The position numbers and the translations under genes are program-made. A stretch of DNA of 20,399 bases, taken from NCBI GenBank assembly GCA_040509055.1, contig JBEVLT010000324.1, positions 1-20,399 on the forward strand, given 5' to 3'. This stretch comes from JAJKIP01 sp040509055. GTDB taxonomy: Bacteria; Bacteroidota; Bacteroidia; Chitinophagales; Chitinophagaceae. Below, in pieces: positions 8,853-15,287 of the stretch (within the stretch, counting starts at the first letter, position 1; every line of letters begins with the position of its first letter). The notes under the pieces were generated by a model. That model was not told the DNA's origin. It ran no database searches and saw only the letters and a program-made list of their open reading frames with translations.

Positions 8853-9425
8853 TCAGCGGCCCCTGCTTCCGAATTCCCAGCCCGCCTTGAGCAGGATGCG
8901 GCCAAACCGGTAGCGATAAGTGTCGGTGACCGGGTCAGTATCGCAGGTTGCGCAGTACAGGTAAGTCTTTTCATGCACCATGTATTTCAGGCCGTAGCCT
9001 GCACTGAGCAAAAACCCGTTGCGTTTACCCACAGCCAGGCGATATCCAATGCCGGCATCCAGGCTGAAACCGCCTTTCAGGCGATCGGCTACCCTTCCGT
9101 ATTCAGGCTCTTCGGGGTTATTGCCGGCGGTAAAGCCATATCCCGGCTGCACGTACAGGTAGGTCTGCCGGCTGTGATCTACATCCATGCGCCAGTCGGC
9201 AAAGACGGGAATGGTGTTGAACCGGTATTTGTCGTACCCGATGCCGATGCCGCTGAAAAAGCGGGCATAGGTGATGCCTCCGGAAAACTGGTACAGGGGT
9301 TTAGCCGCACTCTCACCGGTGATGACACCGGAGGCGGCGTTCACCCGCCAGCCCACGGCAGCATTCTTTTCTTTTTGTGCAATAGCCACGACCGGCAGCA
9401 GCAAGGCCAGGATAATTATTCTCAT
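8853..9425 (-). CDS. Small outer-membrane beta-barrel-like protein
   Basis: 190 residues with a Sec signal peptide (MRIIILALLLPVVAIAQ, likely cleavage after Gln17). The mature part alternates hydrophobic and polar residues and is rich in Gly, Tyr and Phe, with candidate strands such as FSGGITYARF, TYLYVQPGYGF, GGFSLDAGIGYRL, GFLLSAGYGLKYM and GRILLKAGWEF, consistent with an 8-strand outer-membrane barrel. A CATC pair (about 158-161) sits in the loop before the last strand. No named family was recognised with certainty. It is the last gene of the sigma-factor operon, starting 9 nt after the lipoprotein stop, which suggests it works with that lipoprotein at the outer membrane. Confidence 0.7.
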   Translation of the reverse strand: MRIIILALLLPVVAIAQKEKNAAVGWRVNAASGVITGESAAKPLYQFSGGITYARFFSGIGIGYDKYRFNTIPVFADWRMDVDHSRQTYLYVQPGYGFTAGNNPEEPEYGRVADRLKGGFSLDAGIGYRLAVGKRNGFLLSAGYGLKYMVHEKTYLYCATCDTDPVTDTYRYRFGRILLKAGWEFGSRGR

Positions 9426-9434
9426 GGTGATACA

Positions 9435-10700
9435 TTATTTGGGAGCGACCGTGAGCTTGCTCAGCAGGCGGATATTGACCGGGTCGGAATAATCGTATTG
9501 GTACAAGCCGTCTTTGGCTACCGTAAGTGCAATATGATCCATCGCGATCACGTCGTAGGCATCGATGGTACCGATGGTACTGATCAGCTGCAGGCTCATC
9601 ACGTTGGCGGCATTGTATACTTTCAACCCGTCTTTTCCATCGCAGATAAAGAGCAGGTCGCCGTCTTTGGACAGGCCGTGCGGGTTGGTAAGCGGGTATA
9701 CTTTCTGCAATGCAGGATTGCTCAGGTTATTCAGCTTTACGATATCCAGCTCGTTGGTAAAGCCCTGGCAAACGTTGCCCGACCGCAGGGTTACATAGGC
9801 ATAGTTATCATCGGCAATCACCGGGTCGCAGCTTCTGACATGGCTGAACTGGCCGGCCTGCACCGGTACATCCGGGTTGGTGACGTTGTAAATAAACATG
9901 CCTGTTTGCGAACCGATGAACAGGTTGTTTTTGAACGGGTAGATGGTCTCGATGTTCCAGCCCACGCTGACGCGGTTGCCGTGCACCGGATCGGCCGCAT
10001 TGGTAATATTGAACACATCCAGGTCGTCCGTGCCCACGGTATACAGCCGGTTGTTCATGATGGTAAACCGGGCCATGGAACCGCCTTTGCCGACCGGTGA
10101 AGCGGTTCCACCTGATGCAGAAGAGGCCAGGAACACGTTGGAATCGAAAAAGACGATCACGTCTCCTTCCGAACAGCTTTCGGTCACGGTGGTATCCCTG
10201 CGCACCCATTCCGTAATGATATGATCCTGGTTATTGGCCTGCACAAAACCATTGCCATACACGCGGTACGGGAACACGCCTTCCACGATCTTTTTCACTT
10301 TCACATCGGCCGGGTTGCTGATATCCAGCGCTACCAGGTCGGTAAACAGATCGGCATAGAGTATATTTCCCTTGATGGCGATATCCATGTTGCCGGGTAT
10401 GTCGACGAAAGCGATGTTGCGCGGCCGGGCCGGATTGGTATTGTCGATGATGTGGATGCCCCTGTCCGGCTCGTTCAGGAAAATGGTAGGACCCAGGATA
10501 CAGATCTTGCCAGGCGTTTCTATAGCACGCGGAGCATTGCTTTTGATATTGGCTCTTACTTCATTCTTTGTTTTGAATACCGGCTGGTAATAGACGTACG
10601 TATGCTCTTTTTTACAGTTGTCCTTTACACAGGCGGAAAAAAGTACCGGCAGCGCGATCAGCGTATAAGCCAGTAATTGAATAGCGGGAAATCCTTTCAT
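9435..10700 (-). CDS. LVIVD-repeat beta-propeller lipoprotein
   Basis: 421 residues. ATG 10700 is chosen because it gives a lipoprotein signal peptide with Cys24 in LFSAC; an in-frame TTG at 10772 would add 24 polar residues overlapping the upstream gene. The mature chain has seven LVIVD-type repeats of the pattern G-hydrophobic-D/N-x-x-N/D-P starting near residues 81 (GIHIIDNTNP), 121 (DLVALDISNP), 226, 267 (GMFIYNVTNP), 317, 358 and 398 (GLYQYDYSDP), which fits a seven-bladed propeller. Between the second and third repeats lies a roughly 60-residue insertion with a Ser/Gly-rich stretch (192-208). Such proteins are anchored in the envelope of Bacteroidota, often at the cell surface, as binding modules; the ligand is unknown. 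It is third in the sigma-factor operon, 50 nt after the anti-sigma-like gene and 9 nt before the barrel gene. Confidence 0.82.
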   Translation of the reverse strand: MKGFPAIQLLAYTLIALPVLFSACVKDNCKKEHTYVYYQPVFKTKNEVRANIKSNAPRAIETPGKICILGPTIFLNEPDRGIHIIDNTNPARPRNIAFVDIPGNMDIAIKGNILYADLFTDLVALDISNPADVKVKKIVEGVFPYRVYGNGFVQANNQDHIITEWVRRDTTVTESCSEGDVIVFFDSNVFLASSASGGTASPVGKGGSMARFTIMNNRLYTVGTDDLDVFNITNAADPVHGNRVSVGWNIETIYPFKNNLFIGSQTGMFIYNVTNPDVPVQAGQFSHVRSCDPVIADDNYAYVTLRSGNVCQGFTNELDIVKLNNLSNPALQKVYPLTNPHGLSKDGDLLFICDGKDGLKVYNAANVMSLQLISTIGTIDAYDVIAMDHIALTVAKDGLYQYDYSDPVNIRLLSKLTVAPK

Positions 10701-10750
10701 ACAAGCAGGTTTTGCCAGGGTTGACAACCGCTTTGAAAGAAACGTTGCAC

Positions 10751-12226
10751 TTATTTTTTTATCGGCGGCCAAAGCAGGCGTACCGATATACCGCCGTAGA
10801 GCAGGTAACGCTTTTTAATAAATGGCTCCTGCCTGACCAGTTGCGTCAGCGCCATTGAAAATTCGGGTCCAACCGACCACTCCAGGCCACCCTGCCGGCC
10901 AAACCGTAACGAAAAACCCGTATTGACGGAAGCCTGGAAGCGGCGCAGCGCTTTGAGGTTGTGCACGTAAATACCCCCGGCCGCCGTATCGTATACCAGG
11001 GCATTGGTGCCGAGCAGGTAGCCGGCCGACAGACCTGCATTCCAGGTCAGCGGCAGCTTTCCGTTGCCGAGCCGGAGCCGGTACCAGATAGGCAGCTCGA
11101 TAAAGTGATAGCGGTTTGTATGCGGTTTGCTTTGAGGGCCGCGGTAGATGCCGGTGAGGCTGATGCTATTGCCCAGGTAGCTGTTGGAGAGGACCGCGGT
11201 ATCGCGATAGTTGCCGACTTTTATTTTTTCGGACAGGTAGGTATACCTGAGGCCGGCCGCCATGCGGCTGCGCCGGGAAAGAGACAGCTCTGCCAGCCCT
11301 CCTATTCTTACCGAAGGCCCGGCCCGGATGAGCGAAGGCGGGGCGATGGGCGTGCTGCCGCCGGTGGATGAACTAGGGCTGGAATAAGGGAAATCAGCAC
11401 TGTAGGCGGGTGTCTGCAGGGAAAAAAGGTTGTTGCGGCTGGTAGTGATGCCGGCCGACAGATCGATCCCGAACCGGAGCTTCGAATCCTTTTTCTTTTG
11501 GATGGCCGCCAGCGGGTCGGTATTCTTTTCTGCCAGGCTATCGGGTTGCCGGCCGATTGCTGCTGTGAAAGCCGTTGTGTCCGGCCGGTCAGCAACGGTG
11601 GCCAGGACCAGGGTATCGGGTTTACCCGCCGCTGGCATATCCTGCATCGCAGTGATAACAGGGCTGTCCTGTCTGCCGTCTGCGCCTGTGGTGACCGGTG
11701 TGTTAACGGGTACCGGTACAGGCTGTTGCTGTACGGGTGCGACAGCCGGAGAGGACGTGGCAGAATAGGCTTTACGGGGCACAGCCGATACAACCCGGTT
11801 GGTTGGGGATGGCCCGGCCGGTAACAACTGCCGGCTTCCCTGTATAACCGCCCCGTTCGTTGCCGTGGTTTGGGCTGGTGTTTTCTGATCCGCAGCAGCA
11901 GTTCCTGCAACGGGTGTATCGTTCTTTATTGCAATATCCTGCTTTGTATGATCAGTAGGTACATGAATCGTGGTGGTATCCGCAACCGGTTTTGCAACAA
12001 CTTCCTTTTGCCCGGCCTGCACAGGCGCACGATGATGGCCGGACAGCAGGTAGCCCGAATAGCCCAGCAGAGTCAGCCCTACCAGCAACAGGAAAAAGAA
12101 GCCGATGCGGCGCTTCCTTTTCTTTTTCAGCTCCTCCTCCACACGGAGCCACACGGACGGTGCAGGAGGCAGCCGTAGCTCCTCCATCCGCTGCTGCACC
12201 GCCTTTTCAAATTCATTTTCCGGCAT
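10751..12226 (-). CDS. Anti-sigma-like membrane protein with C-terminal outer-membrane barrel domain
   Basis: 491 residues, overlapping the ECF sigma gene by 14 nt. The N-terminal 40 residues are charged (MPENEFEKAVQQRMEELRLP..., then basic KKKRKRR) and should be cytoplasmic. One membrane helix follows at about 41-62. Residues about 63-245 are a low-complexity Ala/Pro/Thr/Val linker. The C-terminal part from about 250 (RFGIDLSAGITTSRN) alternates in the manner of Bacteroidota outer-membrane beta-barrel domains (PF13568 type) and ends in YLLYGGISVRLLWP. The gene position directly after an ECF sigma factor is the usual one for an anti-sigma factor, but no zinc-binding HxxxCxxC motif is present. 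I infer that the short N-terminus binds the sigma factor and the barrel or linker senses the envelope. The alternative is an ordinary porin-like protein with an unusual signal anchor. Confidence 0.75.
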   Translation of the reverse strand: MPENEFEKAVQQRMEELRLPPAPSVWLRVEEELKKKRKRRIGFFFLLLVGLTLLGYSGYLLSGHHRAPVQAGQKEVVAKPVADTTTIHVPTDHTKQDIAIKNDTPVAGTAAADQKTPAQTTATNGAVIQGSRQLLPAGPSPTNRVVSAVPRKAYSATSSPAVAPVQQQPVPVPVNTPVTTGADGRQDSPVITAMQDMPAAGKPDTLVLATVADRPDTTAFTAAIGRQPDSLAEKNTDPLAAIQKKKDSKLRFGIDLSAGITTSRNNLFSLQTPAYSADFPYSSPSSSTGGSTPIAPPSLIRAGPSVRIGGLAELSLSRRSRMAAGLRYTYLSEKIKVGNYRDTAVLSNSYLGNSISLTGIYRGPQSKPHTNRYHFIELPIWYRLRLGNGKLPLTWNAGLSAGYLLGTNALVYDTAAGGIYVHNLKALRRFQASVNTGFSLRFGRQGGLEWSVGPEFSMALTQLVRQEPFIKKRYLLYGGISVRLLWPPIKK

Positions 12227-12770
12227 AGCGTTCCTGTTTATGCTGTGAATGTTTTTCGATCCAGGTGATCAGCAGGTTCCTGGCCCGTGCGTATTGCGAA
12301 CGCGACGTACCGTCGCTGATGCCCAGCATCTCCCCGATTTCCACGTGCGTATAGCCCTCCACGGCATGCAGGTTGAAGATGACCTGGTAGCCCTGCGGCA
12401 GCTGGCGGATCAGGTCGGCCAGCTCCTTGGCCTGCAGCCTCAGGGCCGGGTCGTCATTGGTCACCGGGTGCAGGTATTCTTCGGTAAAAAACATTTCTTC
12501 CTGGTATTTGCGGTGGCGCTTCAGGAAGTTCAGGGCGGTATTGACCATGATGCGGCGGATCCAGGCGCCGAGCTCGCCCTCCTGTTTGTATTGTGCCAGG
12601 TGATGAAAGACCCTGACAAATCCTTCCTGCAGCACGTCTTCGGCATCGCGCATGGAACGGGTATAGCGATAGCAAACCCCGAGCATTTTTTCGGCAAAAC
12701 GCTCGTAGAGCTCCCGCTGTGCCTGCAGCTTTCCCTTCAGGCAGTCTTTTACCAGTTTTTGTTCATCCAT
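12213..12770 (-). CDS. ECF-type RNA polymerase sigma factor
   Basis: 185-residue sigma-70 family protein of the extracytoplasmic-function class: only regions 2 and 4 are present. Region 2 spans about 20-88 (LYERFAEKML..., with the core-binding DAEDVLQEGFVRVF and the -10-recognition stretch GAWIRRIMVNTALNFLKR). Region 4 spans about 117-172 (LPQGYQVIFNLHAVEGYTHVEIGEMLGISDGTSRS), a helix-turn-helix for the -35 element. No C-terminal SnoaL or other extension. The start is ATG 12770. It is the first gene of a four-gene operon and overlaps the anti-sigma-like gene by 14 nt, the common arrangement for a sigma factor and its regulator. Target promoters and self-regulation cannot be deduced from the window; no clear -7 element was seen upstream. 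Confidence 0.93.
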   Translation of the reverse strand: MDEQKLVKDCLKGKLQAQRELYERFAEKMLGVCYRYTRSMRDAEDVLQEGFVRVFHHLAQYKQEGELGAWIRRIMVNTALNFLKRHRKYQEEMFFTEEYLHPVTNDDPALRLQAKELADLIRQLPQGYQVIFNLHAVEGYTHVEIGEMLGISDGTSRSQYARARNLLITWIEKHSQHKQERYAGK

Positions 12771-12841
12771 TTATCCAGGTATCATGCCTGACAACCAAAC
12801 AGGCCCGGGCGTTGCATCAGTGTCCCCTACTTCAGCATATT

Positions 12842-12893
12842 GGAAAAAAGAAAAGCCACGGGCACACGAATACAAGGATCCGTGCTCCGTGGC
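12842..12893 (-). terminator. Rho-independent terminator of the DUF2911 gene
   Basis: On the minus strand an 11-bp stem with one bulged base (GCCACGGAGCAC paired with GTGCCCGTGGC, genomic 12855-12893, 16-nt loop) is followed directly by TTTTCTTTTTTCC. It lies 22 nt after the DUF2911 stop codon and insulates it from the sigma-factor operon. Confidence 0.85.
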
Positions 12894-12915
12894 AAAGATT
12901 TATCAGGCTGCCAGG

Positions 12916-13410
12916 CTAGAAACCGAGGGGAACTTCCACGCGGGTCTTGTCCCACTCGATACGCAGGAGCGAGGAGCCTTCCGGGAAGCTGATGGTGAGC
13001 TGCTCCACCACCTTATCCAGCTTTTGCACCGGCACGGCCACATGGGCCACATCCTTGTCCTTGTGCTTTTCATAATCATAGGCGCCCCACTGACCGGGCA
13101 CACTGTTGAGAATGATGCCCCAGCTGTCTTCGTTGGGAATGGCAAACAGGGTATAGGTACCTGCTTTGATGGGTTTGCCGCCAAAGCTTACGTCTTCGTT
13201 GAACGTAATGGTGGTGGCCTCGTCGGCACCAAGCCGCCATACTTTGCCATAGGGCTCCAGGCCGCCGAAGATCACGCGGTCTTTTTTATAGGGCCGTCCA
13301 TAGGTGACGGAAACCTGGTCGTTGCTCAACGTTTCATGAGGGCTCTTGCGTTCCTGGCCGCAGGCCGTCACAGCAATAAATGCCGCTACAGCCAGTAGTA
13401 CCTGTTTCAT
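12916..13410 (-). CDS. DUF2911 family lipoprotein
   Basis: 164 residues. The N-terminus is a lipoprotein signal peptide with Cys17 in VTACGQE. The rest matches the DUF2911 family, common in Bacteroidota: an early VSVTYGRP segment, the KVWRLGADEATTITF core (about 56-70), then KAGTYTLFAIP (82-92) and W-G-I-I-L. The family has no established biochemical function; the domain is a small beta-rich fold. Here it has its own candidate promoter (TAACTTTA at 13439-13446) and its own terminator, so it is probably monocistronic. Start ATG 13410 is the only one that keeps the signal peptide. Confidence 0.9.
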   Translation of the reverse strand: MKQVLLAVAAFIAVTACGQERKSPHETLSNDQVSVTYGRPYKKDRVIFGGLEPYGKVWRLGADEATTITFNEDVSFGGKPIKAGTYTLFAIPNEDSWGIILNSVPGQWGAYDYEKHKDKDVAHVAVPVQKLDKVVEQLTISFPEGSSLLRIEWDKTRVEVPLGF

Positions 13411-13438
13411 GGTTCAGAGTTTTATTGATTAAGGACTC

Positions 13439-13446
13439 TAAAGTTA
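13439..13446 (-). promoter_or_regulatory. Probable -7 promoter element of the DUF2911 gene
   Basis: Minus strand reads TAACTTTA, 7 of 8 to TAnnTTTG, 28 nt before the ATG at 13410. The element lies between the arms of an inverted repeat, GGTTCAG (13411-13417) and CTGAACC (13450-13456), which could be an operator. Confidence 0.4.
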
Positions 13447-13484
13447 ACCCTGAACCGATGCTATCCGAACCGCCTGTCCCTACT

Positions 13485-13988
13485 TTAGTTTTCCACCAGC
13501 TTTTTGAGCCGGGCGAGTCCCTGCTCCATCACAGGGCCATAGGTTTTTTCCAGCACCAGGCTGGAAAACTTCTCCCAGGGGTACCAGCGCAGCGAAAAAT
13601 CCATGTACCACTGCACGGTGACGGTGGTGCTGTCGGCAGCCGGGATCAGGTTCCAGCCGCTGATCAACTGCTTCATCCTGTGGCCTTTGAATTCGGTGAC
13701 CACTTCATCCGGGCTCTGCCGGGTGAGGACAATGAGGGTGCCGGCACGGTCGTTCAGAGATACGCCTTTTACCTGCCCGGCTTCGCGGAAAAGCTGTGCG
13801 CTATCCAGGCGGGGATACCAGTGCGGCCATTGTGCCGGGTCGGCCAGCTGCGTGAGGATGGAATCGCGGCTGGCCTTGATGTCGATGGCTTTGGAGATGC
13901 GGACATGCGAGGGAATCAACAGGGAAATGCCTGTTACGACCAGGAACAGGGCTACGAAGCTGATCAGCAATAACCGGATGAAACGCAT
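13485..13988 (-). CDS. Membrane-anchored SRPBCC-fold protein
   Basis: 167 residues. One N-terminal hydrophobic segment (about 5-27, LLLISFVALFLVVTGISLLI) anchors the protein or acts as signal peptide. The remainder looks like an SRPBCC/polyketide-cyclase-type helix-grip domain: an opening strand (HVRISKAIDIKA), a W-P-x-W-Y-P turn typical of family members (about 74-79), a central beta sheet, and a long C-terminal helix (MEQGLARLKKLVEN). The fold binds hydrophobic ligands; the ligand here is unknown and enzymatic activity is not indicated. It starts 31 nt after the stop of the ABC-2 permease gene and is probably on the same transcript. Confidence 0.8.
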   Translation of the reverse strand: MRFIRLLLISFVALFLVVTGISLLIPSHVRISKAIDIKASRDSILTQLADPAQWPHWYPRLDSAQLFREAGQVKGVSLNDRAGTLIVLTRQSPDEVVTEFKGHRMKQLISGWNLIPAADSTTVTVQWYMDFSLRWYPWEKFSSLVLEKTYGPVMEQGLARLKKLVEN

Positions 13989-14019
13989 GATTATCGATTT
14001 TCTTGACGATTACGATTGG

Positions 14020-15129
14020 TTACTCCCACTTGATCACCCGCACCAGAATGATATAGATCACCGCGATCCAGATACCAAGGATACCGATCTCCTTCCATAC
14101 ATCATAAATATGCAGCCCTTCGAACGAGATCTTCCGCATGGCATTGTTGAACTGGGTGAGGGGCAGGATATCGCAAAAGCTTTGCAGCCATTTGGGAAAT
14201 ACCGTGATGGGAAAGAACGTACCGGACAGCAGCATCTGCGGAAACCCGAACAGGTTAATGAGCAGCGGGATGTACGAATCGCTCCGGGCAATGCTGCTGA
14301 AGATGAAGCCAACGCCCATCAGCAGGAAGAGCATCACGACAGACAGCGCCAGCATTTCCACAAACGTCAATAGTCCATGCTGCAGCGTGAAATGAAGGAA
14401 AAAATGGCCGAACAGGATCAGCACCACCACGTTCACCAGCTGGAAAAACAGGCGGCTCATGCCGATACCCAACAGAATATGAATGCGGTTGACCGGCGAA
14501 GCGTAAAACCGTTTCAGCACCAGCTGCTCCCGCAGCGTGAAAAATAAAAAGGCAATGCCGAACAGCGTGGAAAAAAGAATGGAAAAACCCAGCTGGCCCG
14601 GCAACACGAAGTCAATCTGGCGGAATTTAGTTCCCTCGGTGATCACTTCCTTTTCGACCTGCACATGCTCCTGGTGATTGCCCGGCAGGGCAGCTTCGAA
14701 GCGCAGCTTAAAATAATCCAGGGCCTGCTTGAACTGTCCAAAGGTATTCGCGCTGGCATAGGTAGTTCGCAGGCTGAGAACATACTGCGGCGACCGGAGA
14801 GAATCTTTGATCTCCCGGATGCCAAGTACCGCGGTCAGCTGCCCCTTTTCGAGCTCACGGTTCATTGCAACAGTGTCTGCATAGTGTGCAATGCGTATGA
14901 CCTGGTTGCTGCGCAGGGATTGATAAAACTGGTTGGCCGTATCGCTTTGCGGGGTAATGGCGATGCGGTAGCTGGGCGCGCCCCTGTCGCCAAATGCACC
15001 GAAGATGAGGATGAAAATAATCGGGAACAATAAGCTGAATACAATAGCCGTCGGTTGTGCGAAAATAGCTTTGAAGCTGGCCCGGGTGATCGCCCAGAGC
15101 GCCTTCGACTGACTGTAAGGGTTGGCCAT
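14020..15129 (-). CDS. ABC-2 type transporter permease
   Basis: 369 residues, one integral membrane subunit of an ABC-2 exporter. ATG 15129 is used; a TTG directly before it would add one residue. Topology by eye: cytoplasmic N-terminus, TM1 about 26-46, a large extracytoplasmic domain about 47-175 (typical of the DrrB/YhhJ-like type), then five hydrophobic segments at about 180-198, 222-245, 257-280, 288-310 and 347-364. The conserved segment before the last loop (GFPQMLLSGTFFP, 295-307) is the ABC-2 signature region. No ATPase gene is next to it, so its partner must be encoded elsewhere. A perfect -7 element sits 16 nt upstream, just after the heptamer-repeat element, so it can be transcribed independently of sppA. 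Confidence 0.9.
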   Translation of the reverse strand: MANPYSQSKALWAITRASFKAIFAQPTAIVFSLLFPIIFILIFGAFGDRGAPSYRIAITPQSDTANQFYQSLRSNQVIRIAHYADTVAMNRELEKGQLTAVLGIREIKDSLRSPQYVLSLRTTYASANTFGQFKQALDYFKLRFEAALPGNHQEHVQVEKEVITEGTKFRQIDFVLPGQLGFSILFSTLFGIAFLFFTLREQLVLKRFYASPVNRIHILLGIGMSRLFFQLVNVVVLILFGHFFLHFTLQHGLLTFVEMLALSVVMLFLLMGVGFIFSSIARSDSYIPLLINLFGFPQMLLSGTFFPITVFPKWLQSFCDILPLTQFNNAMRKISFEGLHIYDVWKEIGILGIWIAVIYIILVRVIKWE

Positions 15130-15145
15130 CAAAAAGAATTGTGCG

Positions 15146-15153
15146 CAAACCTA
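15146..15153 (-). promoter_or_regulatory. Probable -7 promoter element of the ABC-2 permease gene
   Basis: Minus strand reads TAGGTTTG, a perfect match to TAnnTTTG, 16 nt before the ATG at 15129. The left arm of the heptamer inverted repeat begins 8 nt upstream of it, so the -33 region would fall in the repeat. Confidence 0.5.
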
Positions 15154-15161
15154 ATAAAAAC

Positions 15162-15284
15162 GTTTGAGGTTCGATGTTGGAAGTTCGGGGTTAAGCCCAC
15201 TCCGGAGAAAGAAGGTGATTTCCCGCTTAGACGATCCCAACATCAAACCCCGAACATCGAACCTCAAATACCCGAACCTCGAAC
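15162..15284. repeat. Intergenic inverted element of GTTCGAx-type heptamers
   Basis: The left arm (+ strand) is a run of 7-nt units: GTTTGAG, GTTCGAT, GTTGGAA, GTTCGGG from 15162 to 15189. The right arm (about 15239-15284) is the same unit type in reverse: on the minus strand GTTCGAG, GTTCGGG, an irregular 8-mer TATTTGAG, GTTCGAT, GTTCGGG, GTTTGAT. The arms share a perfect 16-bp inverted repeat (15163-15178 with 15253-15268). The core between them (about 15193-15238) is not heptameric and contains the 8-bp palindrome CTCCGGAG. The element fills the gap between sppA and the ABC-2 permease gene and would fold into a long hairpin in RNA. Similar heptamer-type intergenic repeats are, from memory, seen in other Bacteroidota; no transposase is nearby. 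Confidence 0.8.
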
Positions 15285-15287
15285 AGT

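Noticed and set aside
10701..10772. TTG start for the LVIVD lipoprotein overlapping the anti-sigma-like gene
   Set aside because: The ATG at 10700 gives a proper lipoprotein signal peptide; the longer form would mask it.
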